Source: Mycolicibacterium sp. HK-90 (GTDB lineage: Bacteria; Actinomycetota; Actinomycetes; Mycobacteriales; Mycobacteriaceae). From it: a stretch of 64,000 nucleotides of DNA. Location: contig NZ_CP129613.1 in assembly GCF_030486405.1 (NCBI RefSeq), forward strand, positions 2,480,001 through 2,544,000. Reading direction: 5' to 3'. Both the position numbers and the translations under genes were made by a program. Positions within the stretch are counted from its first letter, which is position 1, and each line of letters begins with the position of its first letter. The notes below the pieces were generated by a model. It had not been told where the DNA came from. It saw only the letters and a list, made by a program, of their open reading frames with translations, and searched no databases. Below are positions 9,021 through 16,715 of this stretch, one piece after another.

Positions 9021-10121
9021 TTAGCGGGGCTTGGCCGCTTCGATGGCCCGCCGCGTGACGCCTTCCAATTGCGCCAGTTGAACTTTGGGCGGATGTAGGA
9101 CGCCGCGATCGACGAGTTTGGTGACGATCTCGCGCACCCGGCCGTAGTAGGTGGCCTGTTCGGCGGGGGTGGTGCTCGATGTGGCGTGGTTGTAGAGCTT
9201 GAGTGCGGTATCCAGTTCAGCGCGTTCGGTCGCATCCAGATAGGACGTGCCGACTTTCTTCCCGTGGGATTCGCAGGCGATCCAGGCCCGACGCAGGTTA
9301 ACCACGGCCTGTTGGTACGCGTCGGCCAGTCCACGGTTGCCCGGATAGTTCTCGGTGCGCAACGCCTGCGCTTCGTCGAGCGCCACGTGGAAAGTCTGTG
9401 TGGGTTCGACGGTCACATCCGTGATCGCGGGATAGCGCAACAGCATCGCCGGGTCGAGTTCGTAGGCGCCGTATGCGCCGAGAATGTCGTTGTGGCGCCG
9501 GGCCGCTTCCTCCCACAACCGTTGTGCCGCGTCCTCTGTCCCGGCATCGGAGATCCGCGATCCCGAAACCGGCGCCTCCACCCCGGGTTCGGTGCCGGCC
9601 ACCGCCGCCTCGAGGCGGCGGTGTATCTCGGCTGCCGCCGGGTCGGATCCGACGACGGCTATCCGCCATTCCTCCGTGCCGGTGCCGGTGCCGGTCGTGA
9701 AGGTGAGGGTCAAGTACTTCTGACCGCGCACGGTCAGGAGCCGGCCATCGGTCGCGGTGTCATCGGCCGGTCCTGCCTGACTCACTGCGATCAGTGACGA
9801 CAACGGGTAGCTGACGACTCCGTGGAACTCGTCGCCGAGACAGACGGTGTCGCCGTCGACCGTGATCCGCACCGCCCCCCGCTTCTGCAGCCGTCCGTAG
9901 GTCATTGCAGCCATTCCGGCGGCGACGAGGATCGCCACGACTACGCCCGTGACCAGTCCCGGCGCCTCGACGGAGCTGAGCGCGACAAGCGCGATCATCC
10001 CGGTCAACAGAGTGGTGCCCGACGCGGCGGCGGATATTCGATGGCGGCTGGTCAGGTACTCGGTCCGAGCAGTCACGGGGACCACCCGGGCGTCCTCGGC
10101 TGCGTTCATCCGCCTCAGCAT
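9021..10121 (-). CDS. membrane protein of unknown function with C-terminal helical domain
   Basis: About 366 residues with no recognised family. Two hydrophobic segments near the N-terminus (AASGTTLLTGMIALVALSS and VTGVVVAILVAAGMAAM) are followed by a PH-like strand-rich stretch (RGAVRITVDGDTVCLGDEFHGVVSYPLSSLIAV). The last 180 residues are mostly helical and charged, ending in KLVDRGVLHPPKVQLAQLEGV. Possible starts are ATG 10121, ATG 10109 and GTG 10172. ATG 10121 is chosen provisionally because AGGAGGG lies 17 bases upstream, which is rather far. Its promoter region is shared with the divergent ribbon-helix-helix gene. Confidence 0.7.
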   Translation of the reverse strand: MLRRMNAAEDARVVPVTARTEYLTSRHRISAAASGTTLLTGMIALVALSSVEAPGLVTGVVVAILVAAGMAAMTYGRLQKRGAVRITVDGDTVCLGDEFHGVVSYPLSSLIAVSQAGPADDTATDGRLLTVRGQKYLTLTFTTGTGTGTEEWRIAVVGSDPAAAEIHRRLEAAVAGTEPGVEAPVSGSRISDAGTEDAAQRLWEEAARRHNDILGAYGAYELDPAMLLRYPAITDVTVEPTQTFHVALDEAQALRTENYPGNRGLADAYQQAVVNLRRAWIACESHGKKVGTSYLDATERAELDTALKLYNHATSSTTPAEQATYYGRVREIVTKLVDRGVLHPPKVQLAQLEGVTRRAIEAAKPR

Positions 10122-10184
10122 ACGGTCGCCACGGCAGCCCTCCTGGACCACGCGGCGGCCACGGTACGTCACTCTGATGCTTGC

Positions 10185-10207
10185 GGTGACATCAGAATGA
10201 TGTCACC
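10185..10207. promoter_or_regulatory. perfect 10-bp inverted repeat, probable operator
   Basis: GGTGACATCA at 10185-10194 and TGATGTCACC at 10198-10207 are exact reverse complements separated by GAA. A second perfect palindrome, ATGACGTCAT at 10208-10217, abuts it and overlaps the ATG at 10216. Both lie in the 94-bp gap between divergent genes and just before the gene for a ribbon-helix-helix domain protein, as expected for an autoregulatory operator. Confidence 0.6.
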
Positions 10208-10215
10208 ATGACGTC

Positions 10216-10689
10216 ATGGACTTGCAGCCCTATGTCGACGCCGTCCGACACGAACTCGGTGTCGCCGCCGCCGCGGGCGGTGCCGAAGCCGAGGCGCTGG
10301 CCGAGCGGCTGACCGCCCCGCTCGAATCCGCACTTCGGCTGACCCTGCTCGAAGCCCTGTCCGAGGCGGCCGAGCAGATCACCCGGGAACTCGCCCCCGG
10401 ATCCGTCCACCTCCGGCTGTCCGGGCGTGACCCCGAATTCGCGGTCGAACCCGCCGAACCCGATGTGGCTCCGCCGTCCGTCGTGGACGTCGCGGACGAC
10501 GACGCCGGCGGTACCTGGCGCGTATCGCTGCGGCTGCCAGAGAGCCTGCGTGCCGGGGTGGAGGCCGCGGCCCGTCGCGACGGTGTCTCGGTGAACGCCT
10601 GGCTGGTGCGGGCCGCCGCGGCCGCACTCGGCGGGTCCGGGCGCCAAGCCCGCACCGCCGACAAGACCTTCAGTGGCTGGGTCCGCTGA
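10216..10689 (+). CDS. HicB-like / ribbon-helix-helix domain protein
   Basis: A 157-residue protein. The first ~70 residues are Ala-rich helices (YVDAVRHELGVAAAAGGAEA...). The C-terminal half carries WRVSLRLPESLRAGVEAAARR followed by DGVSVNAWLVRAAAAAL, a good match to the HicB/Arc ribbon-helix-helix fold (short beta strand plus two helices), which normally binds DNA as a dimer. No HicA-like toxin is adjacent, so a toxin-antitoxin role is not supported. No clear ribosome binding site precedes ATG 10216; the upstream bases are occupied by palindromes. The DUF4097 gene starts 23 bp after its stop. Confidence 0.75.
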   Translation: MDLQPYVDAVRHELGVAAAAGGAEAEALAERLTAPLESALRLTLLEALSEAAEQITRELAPGSVHLRLSGRDPEFAVEPAEPDVAPPSVVDVADDDAGGTWRVSLRLPESLRAGVEAAARRDGVSVNAWLVRAAAAALGGSGRQARTADKTFSGWVR

Positions 10690-10712
10690 AAACCAACCGA
10701 TAGGAGAATTCG

Positions 10713-11531
10713 ATGCCCACCTTCCATACGCCCGAACCGATCACGGCCGTCGTCGAGGTGGTGGCCGGCGCCGTACAGCTGTCGGCCACCGACCGTGACG
10801 ACACCGTCGTCGAGATCCGGCCGCGCGACCCCGAACGTGCCTCCGACGTTCGGGCGGCCGAACAGGCCCGGATCGATTTCCACAACGGCACGCTCGTGGT
10901 GACCGCCGGCCGGAAGATCCTGTCGTTGGGGCGCGGGGGAGCCGTTCGCGTCGACATGGCGCTGCCCGCCCGCTCGCGACTCAACCTCTCATCGGCATCG
11001 GCTGACGTCGACGCCGACGGCGCCTATTCGGATGCTCGCTTCGCCTCGGCCAGCGGTGCGCTCCGGGTGGCGGTTGTCAACGGAAACATCAAGGCGGACA
11101 CCGCCTCCGGTGATATCACCATCGGCGAGGTGGTGGGCGACGCGCGGATCGCCACGGCTTCCGGCGACGCGAGGATCGACCGGATCGACGGAGACGCCAA
11201 ATTCCAGGCGGCCAGCGGCAGCCTGGCCATCGGAACCCTGCGCGGAAACCTCAAGCATCAGACAGCGTCGGGTTCGGTCACCGTGGGCGTCGCCGTCACC
11301 GGCGCGTTGCGGGCGCAGACCGGCAGCGGTGAGGTCGAGGTCGGCATCCCGGAGGGCACGGCCGCCAGGCTGGAACTCAAGACCCACTCCGGAGCCGTCG
11401 TCAACGGGCTGCAGGCCTCCGAAGGCCCGGCCGACGGCGACGAGACCTTCACCGTGCATGCCCGCACGGGTTCTGGGGACATCTCGGTGCGCCGCGCGGT
11501 CGGACCGGTCGCTGCGGACCGGTCCTCCTAG
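10713..11531 (+). CDS. DUF4097-family beta-strand repeat protein
   Basis: A 272-residue protein. The second half is a run of short beta-strand repeats built around (S)GD-I and (S)G-V units, for example NIKADTASGDITIGEVVGDA, ARIATASGDARIDRIDGDA, and further SGS and SGEV repeats up to residue 260. This is typical of DUF4097 (putative adhesin-like right-handed beta-helix). There is no signal peptide, so it is predicted cytoplasmic. The function is unknown. GATAGGAG is positioned as a ribosome binding site before ATG 10713. It is probably co-transcribed with the ribbon-helix-helix gene, which suggests that protein regulates this one. Confidence 0.82.
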   Translation: MPTFHTPEPITAVVEVVAGAVQLSATDRDDTVVEIRPRDPERASDVRAAEQARIDFHNGTLVVTAGRKILSLGRGGAVRVDMALPARSRLNLSSASADVDADGAYSDARFASASGALRVAVVNGNIKADTASGDITIGEVVGDARIATASGDARIDRIDGDAKFQAASGSLAIGTLRGNLKHQTASGSVTVGVAVTGALRAQTGSGEVEVGIPEGTAARLELKTHSGAVVNGLQASEGPADGDETFTVHARTGSGDISVRRAVGPVAADRSS

Positions 11532-11552
11532 TCCGTCGAGCCGGCGTCGCGC

Positions 11553-11735
11553 TCAGCCCTCTGCGTCGGCGACGGCCTCCCATCTGCCGAACAATCGCAG
11601 GCCCAGCGCGTTGGCCAGCGCCACGGACGCGTGGTTGTCGAGCTGGCAGAGATACTGCGGTTCGTACCCTTGCCCGAACGCGTATTGACTGAGTGCACGA
11701 ACCACGTTGCGCGCGTGCCCGTTTTTGAGAAGGTG
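11553..11735 (-). pseudogene. remnant of a GNAT acetyltransferase gene (C-terminal part)
   Basis: Read on the minus strand, about 60 residues look like the end of a GNAT protein: GHARNVVRALSQYAFGQGYE and then PQYLCQLDNHASVALANALG, followed by LRLFGRW. This corresponds to the acetyl-CoA-binding loop/helix and the N-x-A-S-x-x-L-A helix. The open frame continues upstream to 11840 but loses all similarity to the fold, so the N-terminal two thirds is gone. It sits in the 318-bp gap between the DUF4097 gene and dxr. The rest of that gap holds only the dxr upstream region. Confidence 0.6.
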
Positions 11736-11849
11736 GACATGCTCGTTTTCTGAGGAGGGCCGACGGGACCCCTTGACGGTAAGCGGGGTGGCAAGCGATT
11801 TTGACCGGCGCATTAGGGGGCGCTGGTCGCAGCGCGGCACAATGGACGG

Positions 11850-13043
11850 GTGAGCGATTCCCCGGCGCGCCAGCGCGTGCTGATCCTCGGTAGCACCGGA
11901 TCGATCGGTACCCAGGCGCTCGACGTCATCGCCGCCAATCCCGACCGGTTCGAGGTCGTCGGACTGGCGGCCGGCGGCGGCAACCCCGACCTGCTCGCCG
12001 CCCAGCGCGCCGCCACCGGCGTCACCAACATCGCCGTCGCCGACCCGGCCGCCGCCGAGAAGGTCGGCGACGTCACCTACGCCGGCCCGGACGCGGTCAC
12101 CCGGCTGGTGGAGAACACCGAGGCCGATGTGGTGCTCAATGCGCTCGTCGGGGCGCTGGGCCTGGCCCCGACGCTGGCCGCGCTGGCCACCGGTGCCCGC
12201 CTCGCCCTGGCCAACAAGGAGTCACTGGTCGCAGGCGGTCCGCTGGTGCTGAAGGCGGCCGCACCGGGGCAGATCGTGCCGGTGGACTCCGAGCATTCCG
12301 CGATGGCGCAGTGCCTGCGCGGGGGCACCGCAGACGAGATCGCCAAGATCGTGCTGACCGCCTCCGGTGGGCCGTTCCTCGGTTGGTCGGCGACCGACCT
12401 CGAGTCGGTCACCCCCGAGCAGGCCGGCAAGCATCCGACCTGGTCCATGGGCCCGATGAACACGCTGAACTCGGCGACGCTGGTCAACAAGGGGCTGGAG
12501 CTGATCGAGACGCACCTGCTGTTCGGGATTCCCTACGACCGCATCGAGGTGGTCGTCCATCCGCAGTCGATCGTGCACTCCATGGCCACCTTCACCGACG
12601 GTTCGACGCTGGCGCAGGCCAGCCCTCCGGACATGAAGCTGCCCATCGCACTGGCTTTGGGCTGGCCCGACCGGGTCCCCGGTGCGGCCCTGGCCTGTGA
12701 CTTCACCACCGCCTCCACCTGGGAGTTCCTGCCCCTGGACAACGAGGTGTTCCCCGCGGTCCGGCTGGCGGCGGAGGCGGGGACCCGCGGCGGCTGCCTG
12801 ACCGCGGTGTACAACGCCGCAAACGAGGAGTCGGCAGAAGCGTTCCTCGCCGGGCGCATCCCGTTCCCGGCAATCGTCGACACCGTCGGTGAGGTGTTGC
12901 ACGCTGCCGACCGGTGGGCCGCCGAACCCGCTACCGTGGAAGACGTACTCGACGCGCAGCGCTGGGCCAGAGAAAAGGCAGGACAGGCCATCGACACGCG
13001 CGTCGAGCAGATATCCGTCAGAAAAGGGCTCCTCACCAAATGA
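11850..13043 (+). CDS. dxr: 1-deoxy-D-xylulose 5-phosphate reductoisomerase
   Basis: Second enzyme of the MEP isoprenoid pathway, converting DXP to MEP with NADPH. The 397-residue protein has the NADPH-binding [14 protein letters not shown] near the N-terminus, the metal-binding DSEHSA, the TASGGPF loop, and [10 protein letters not shown] with the catalytic-domain His. Length is normal for the family. The start is GTG 11850. The stop overlaps the rip1 start by four bases (ATGA), so dxr, rip1 and ispG form one operon, as in M. tuberculosis. Confidence 0.97.
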   Translation: MSDSPARQRVLILGSTGSIGTQALDVIAANPDRFEVVGLAAGGGNPDLLAAQRAATGVTNIAVADPAAAEKVGDVTYAGPDAVTRLVENTEADVVLNALVGALGLAPTLAALATGARLALANKESLVAGGPLVLKAAAPGQIVPVDSEHSAMAQCLRGGTADEIAKIVLTASGGPFLGWSATDLESVTPEQAGKHPTWSMGPMNTLNSATLVNKGLELIETHLLFGIPYDRIEVVVHPQSIVHSMATFTDGSTLAQASPPDMKLPIALALGWPDRVPGAALACDFTTASTWEFLPLDNEVFPAVRLAAEAGTRGGCLTAVYNAANEESAEAFLAGRIPFPAIVDTVGEVLHAADRWAAEPATVEDVLDAQRWAREKAGQAIDTRVEQISVRKGLLTK

Positions 13044-14260
13044 TGTTCGTTATCGGCGTTGCGCTGTTCGCGCTGGCCATCCTGGTTTCGGTGGCCTTGC
13101 ACGAGTGCGGGCACATGTGGGTGGCACGCGCCACCGGGATGAAGGTGCGCCGCTACTTCGTGGGTTTCGGCCCCACCCTGTGGTCGACCCGGCGTCCCAA
13201 CAAGTTGGGGGAGACGGAATACGGCATCAAGGCGATCCCGCTGGGTGGATTCTGCGACATCGCCGGAATGACCTCGGTCGACGAGATCGCACCGGAGGAC
13301 CGGCCGTATGCGATGTACAAGCAGAAGGTCTGGAAGCGGGTAGCGGTGCTGTTCGCCGGTCCGGCGATGAACTTCATCATCGGCTTCGTGCTCCTCTACG
13401 GGGTCGCGATCGCCTGGGGCCTGCCCAACATCAATCAGCCCACCACCGCGATCGTCGGTGAAACAGGTTGTGTGGCACCGCAACTCAGCCTGGAAAAGAT
13501 GGGGGACTGCCAGGGCGCGGGCCCCGCGGCCCTGGCCGGCATCCAGGCCGGCGACGAGATCGTGAAGGTCGGAGACACCGAGGTCTCGGATTTCCCGGAG
13601 ATGGCCGCCGCGATCCGCAAGCTCGACGGCCCGGTGCCCATCGAGCTCAAGCGTGACGGCCAGACCATCACCACCACCGTCGACGTCACCCAGACACAGC
13701 GATTCACCAGCGCCGACGCGAAGGAGCCCGCCACCGTCGGCGCGATCGGCGTCAGTGCGGTGAAGGTTCAGGGCCCGACGCCGTACAACCCGATCGCCGC
13801 GGTGCCCGCCACGGTCGCGTTCACCGGAGACCTGGCCGTCGAGCTGGGCAAGTCGCTGGCCAAGATCCCGACCAAGATCGGTGCGCTGGTCGAGGCGATC
13901 GGTGGTGGCGAGCGCGACAAGGAGACCCCGATCAGTGTGGTCGGTGCGAGCATCATCGGCGGTGAGACGGTCGAGGCCGGGCTGTGGGTGGCGTTCTGGT
14001 TCTTCCTGGCGCAGTTGAACTTTGTGCTGGGCGCGGTCAACCTCGTGCCGCTGCTGCCGTTCGACGGCGGCCACATCGCGGTCGCGACGTACGAGAAGAT
14101 CCGCAACATGATCCGGGCGGCCCGCGGCAAAGTGGCCGCAGCCCCCGTCAACTACCTCAAGCTCATGCCGGCCACGTATGTGGTGTTGCTGGTCGTCGTC
14201 AGCTACATGTTGCTGACCGTCACCGCAGACCTGGTCAATCCACTCAGCATCTTCCAATAG
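13040..14260 (+). CDS. rip1: site-2 intramembrane metalloprotease (Rip1 type)
   Basis: A 406-residue M50-family protease. The first membrane helix contains the zinc site HECGH (residues 21-25). A PDZ domain follows around [20 protein letters not shown], and the C-terminal membrane segment has [13 protein letters not shown], the conserved second metal-binding region (Asp). In mycobacteria the orthologue cleaves anti-sigma factors within the membrane. ATG 13040 overlaps the dxr stop; a second ATG follows at 13043. Four hydrophobic segments are visible. The downstream gene ispG starts 11 bp after the stop. Confidence 0.95.
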   Translation: MMFVIGVALFALAILVSVALHECGHMWVARATGMKVRRYFVGFGPTLWSTRRPNKLGETEYGIKAIPLGGFCDIAGMTSVDEIAPEDRPYAMYKQKVWKRVAVLFAGPAMNFIIGFVLLYGVAIAWGLPNINQPTTAIVGETGCVAPQLSLEKMGDCQGAGPAALAGIQAGDEIVKVGDTEVSDFPEMAAAIRKLDGPVPIELKRDGQTITTTVDVTQTQRFTSADAKEPATVGAIGVSAVKVQGPTPYNPIAAVPATVAFTGDLAVELGKSLAKIPTKIGALVEAIGGGERDKETPISVVGASIIGGETVEAGLWVAFWFFLAQLNFVLGAVNLVPLLPFDGGHIAVATYEKIRNMIRAARGKVAAAPVNYLKLMPATYVVLLVVVSYMLLTVTADLVNPLSIFQ

Positions 14261-14270
14261 GAGGAACTCC

Positions 14271-15425
14271 GTGACTTCCATCGGTCTGGGAATGCCCGAG
14301 GCCCCGGCGCCGACGCTGGCGCCGCGGCGCAAGACCCGTCAGCTCGACGTGGGCGGTGTCGGCGTCGGCAGCGAGCATCCCATCGCGGTGCAGTCCATGT
14401 GCACCACCAAGACCCATGACGTCAACTCGACGCTGCAGCAGATCGCCGAGCTGACCGCGTCGGGCTGTGACATCGTGCGGGTGGCCTGCCCCCGGCAGGA
14501 GGATGCCGACGCGCTGGCCGAGATCGCCCGGCACAGCCAGATCCCGGTGATCGCCGACATCCACTTCCAGCCCAAGTACATCTTCGCCGCGATCGACGCC
14601 GGATGTGCCGCGGTGCGCGTCAACCCCGGCAACATCAAGGAGTTCGACGGCCGGGTCAAGGAGGTGGCGAAGGCCGCAGGCGACGCCGGTATCCCGATCC
14701 GCATCGGCGTCAACGCCGGCTCGCTGGACCCCCGGTTGCTCAAGAAGTACGGCAAGGCCACGCCCGAGGCGCTGGTCGAGTCGGCGCTGTGGGAGGCCTC
14801 GCTGTTCGAGGAGCACGGCTACGGCGACATCAAGATCAGCGTCAAGCACAACGACCCGGTGATCATGGTCGAGGCGTACCGGCAGTTGGCCGCGCAGTGC
14901 GACTACCCGCTGCACCTCGGGGTCACCGAGGCGGGGCCCGCGTTCCAGGGCACGATCAAGTCCGCCGTGGCCTTCGGGGCGCTGCTGTCGCAGGGTATCG
15001 GCGACACCATCCGCGTCTCGCTGTCGGCGCCGCCGGCCGAAGAGGTCAAGGTGGGCAATCAGATCCTGGAGTCGCTGAACCTGCGGCCGCGTGGCCTGGA
15101 GATTGTGTCCTGCCCCTCCTGCGGCCGGGCTCAGGTCGATGTGTACACCCTGGCCAACGCGGTGAGCGCGGGCCTGGACGGGCTGGACGTCCCGCTGCGG
15201 GTGGCCGTGATGGGCTGTGTGGTCAATGGTCCGGGCGAGGCCCGCGAGGCCGATCTCGGGGTGGCCTCGGGCAACGGCAAGGGCCAGATCTTCGTCAAGG
15301 GCGAGGTCATCAAGACCGTGCCCGAGGCGCAGATCGTCGAGACGCTGATCGAAGAGGCGATGCGACTGGCCGAACAGGCGGGTTCAGATGATGCCAGCGG
15401 TTCGCCGGTGGTGACCGTAAGCTGA
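14271..15425 (+). CDS. ispG: 4-hydroxy-3-methylbut-2-enyl diphosphate synthase
   Basis: Penultimate enzyme of the MEP pathway, a [4Fe-4S] protein reducing MEcPP to HMBPP. The 384-residue protein shows [19 protein letters not shown] at the N-terminus, the TIM-barrel segment [18 protein letters not shown], and the three cluster Cys in SCPSCGR and [14 protein letters not shown] 14271 is preceded by AGGAGGAACTCC, a strong ribosome binding site. It is third in the dxr-rip1-ispG operon, so two MEP-pathway enzymes share transcription with the protease. Confidence 0.97.
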   Translation: MTSIGLGMPEAPAPTLAPRRKTRQLDVGGVGVGSEHPIAVQSMCTTKTHDVNSTLQQIAELTASGCDIVRVACPRQEDADALAEIARHSQIPVIADIHFQPKYIFAAIDAGCAAVRVNPGNIKEFDGRVKEVAKAAGDAGIPIRIGVNAGSLDPRLLKKYGKATPEALVESALWEASLFEEHGYGDIKISVKHNDPVIMVEAYRQLAAQCDYPLHLGVTEAGPAFQGTIKSAVAFGALLSQGIGDTIRVSLSAPPAEEVKVGNQILESLNLRPRGLEIVSCPSCGRAQVDVYTLANAVSAGLDGLDVPLRVAVMGCVVNGPGEAREADLGVASGNGKGQIFVKGEVIKTVPEAQIVETLIEEAMRLAEQAGSDDASGSPVVTVS

Positions 15426-15480
15426 TAGCGGCCCTGTGAGCGGGGTCACCCAGCCTCGGCTTGAGCAGAGAGAATCGTCC

Positions 15481-16335
15481 ATGTCGGCACCGCCACTGTT
15501 CCGCCTCGTCGACGAGCGGCGAGTTTCCGTGGTGCGCGACGCCGCGCCGGTTCTGCGGGTGCTCGACGAGGATCCGGTCGGGTCGTGCATGGTGGCCTCG
15601 CGAGTCGCGGAGTTCGGGGTCGAACCCGGCGCCATCGGCGGGGAACTGTGGACCCGGCGTGGGGTCGACGAGTCGCTGTGTTACGCCGGGCCCAACCTGA
15701 TCCCGCTGCGCGGTGACGCCGAGGATCTCAAGGCGTTCTCGGACAAGGCGATGAGTACCGCGCGGCGCTGCTCCTCACTGGTCGGCCGCGCCGAGTTGGT
15801 GCTGCCGATGTGGCGGCGACTGGAATCGGTGTGGGGTACCGCCCGTGACGTCCGCGAGCAGCAGCCGCTGATGGCGCTGCGCTCGGTGCCGCACTCCATG
15901 ATCGACGCGGCGGTCCGCCCGGTGCGCATGGAGGAGCTCGACGCGTATCTGGTGGCAGCGGTCGACATGTTCATCGGCGAGGTCGGTGTCGACCCGCGGC
16001 TGGGTGACGGCGGCCGCGGCTACCGCCGCCGCATTGCCGGCCTGATCGCCGCGGGGCGGGCGTGGGCCCGGTTCGAACGTGGCGAGGTGGTGTTCAAGGC
16101 CGAGGTCGGTTCGCAGTCTCCCGCGGTCGGCCAGATCCAGGGGGTGTGGGTGCACCCCGAGTGGCGCGGCCACGGGCTCGGCACGGCGGGGACGGCGGCG
16201 CTGGCGGCCGCGGTGGTGGCCTCGGGCCGGATCGCGAGCCTGTACGTGAACAGTTACAACACCGTGGCCCGGGCCACCTACGCCCGCATCGGTTTCGAGC
16301 AGGTGGGCACCTTCGCCACCGTGCTGCTGGACTGA
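15481..16335 (+). CDS. GNAT N-acetyltransferase (Rv2867c-like)
   Basis: A 284-residue protein with an N-terminal DUF4081-like half and a C-terminal GNAT domain. The GNAT domain contains IQGVWVHPEWRGHGLGTAGTAAL, the acetyl-CoA pyrophosphate-binding Q/R-x-x-G-x-G/A motif, and VNSYNTVARATYARIGFEQVG. ATG 15481 gives the same length I recall for the tuberculosis orthologue; GTG 15436 is an alternative. The substrate is unknown. It follows ispG at the usual place and a hairpin terminator follows it. Confidence 0.85.
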   Translation: MSAPPLFRLVDERRVSVVRDAAPVLRVLDEDPVGSCMVASRVAEFGVEPGAIGGELWTRRGVDESLCYAGPNLIPLRGDAEDLKAFSDKAMSTARRCSSLVGRAELVLPMWRRLESVWGTARDVREQQPLMALRSVPHSMIDAAVRPVRMEELDAYLVAAVDMFIGEVGVDPRLGDGGRGYRRRIAGLIAAGRAWARFERGEVVFKAEVGSQSPAVGQIQGVWVHPEWRGHGLGTAGTAALAAAVVASGRIASLYVNSYNTVARATYARIGFEQVGTFATVLLD

Positions 16336-16337
16336 CC

Positions 16338-16364
16338 CTGCCGGGTTGCTTTGTCCGGCAGTTT
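16338..16364 (+). terminator. intrinsic terminator-like hairpin
   Basis: CTGCCGG at 16338-16344 pairs perfectly with CCGGCAG at 16355-16361 across a 10-base loop and is followed by TTT. It lies three bases after the stop codon of the GNAT gene, closing the ispG operon before the ESX cassette. Confidence 0.5.
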
Positions 16365-16387
16365 CGCTCTCCAAGTGGGTGCAATTG

Positions 16388-16402
16388 GTGAGGTAACCTC
16401 AC
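16388..16402. promoter_or_regulatory. palindromic operator-like site upstream of the ESX toxin cassette
   Basis: GTGAGGT and ACCTCAC are exact 7-bp inverted arms around a single A, 31 bp before the start of the EspC-like gene. This is a plausible binding site for a regulator of the cassette; the regulator is unknown. Confidence 0.4.
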
Positions 16403-16433
16403 GACCAGTGTGTTAGCCAGTTGGGGGATTGAC

Positions 16434-16715
16434 GTGGCAAACGGATTGGAAGTCGATGCGAGCGGCCTGCGTGTGGCAGCGGGCAGCAGCGAACTCGCGG
16501 CCACTGAGCTGAATGGCACTTGGCCCGGCGGGCCGTCTTCTTCGAATCCCAGTGGGACCGGGGTGGCTGCGGTCAACGCGGCATTGGCCGCGGTGCAGGG
16601 CCGTCAGTCGGCGAGGATGACCGGCCAGGCTGGTGACCTCGCGGTGAGTGGCGCCCGATACGACGCCATGGATTCCGACGGTGGCGACGCCATCAGCACG
16701 ACGGTGACCGTGTGA
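16434..16715 (+). CDS. EspC-like (DUF2580) ESX secretion partner protein
   Basis: A 93-residue helical protein of the small ESX-associated type: ANGLEVDASGLRVAAGSSEL, a WPGG turn at residues 30-33, and a second helix. The C-terminus carries Y-D-A-M-D (residues 76-80), the Y-x3-D/E general secretion motif of type VII substrates. Such proteins are usually encoded just before a large partner and are secreted as a pair through an ESX channel. GTG 16434 has GGGGGA five bases upstream; the frame open to 16410 is not needed. Its TGA overlaps a GTG at 16712 by four bases, coupling it to the toxin gene. Confidence 0.78.
   Translation: MANGLEVDASGLRVAAGSSELAATELNGTWPGGPSSSNPSGTGVAAVNAALAAVQGRQSARMTGQAGDLAVSGARYDAMDSDGGDAISTTVTV

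Noticed and set aside
10216..11531. HicBA toxin-antitoxin system
   Set aside because: Only a HicB-like ribbon-helix-helix domain is present. The neighbour is a DUF4097 beta-repeat protein, not a HicA-type mRNA interferase.
12533..14332. 599-codon open frame antisense to dxr and rip1
   Set aside because: The composition is His/Arg/Gln-rich and featureless, while both sense genes carry complete family motifs.
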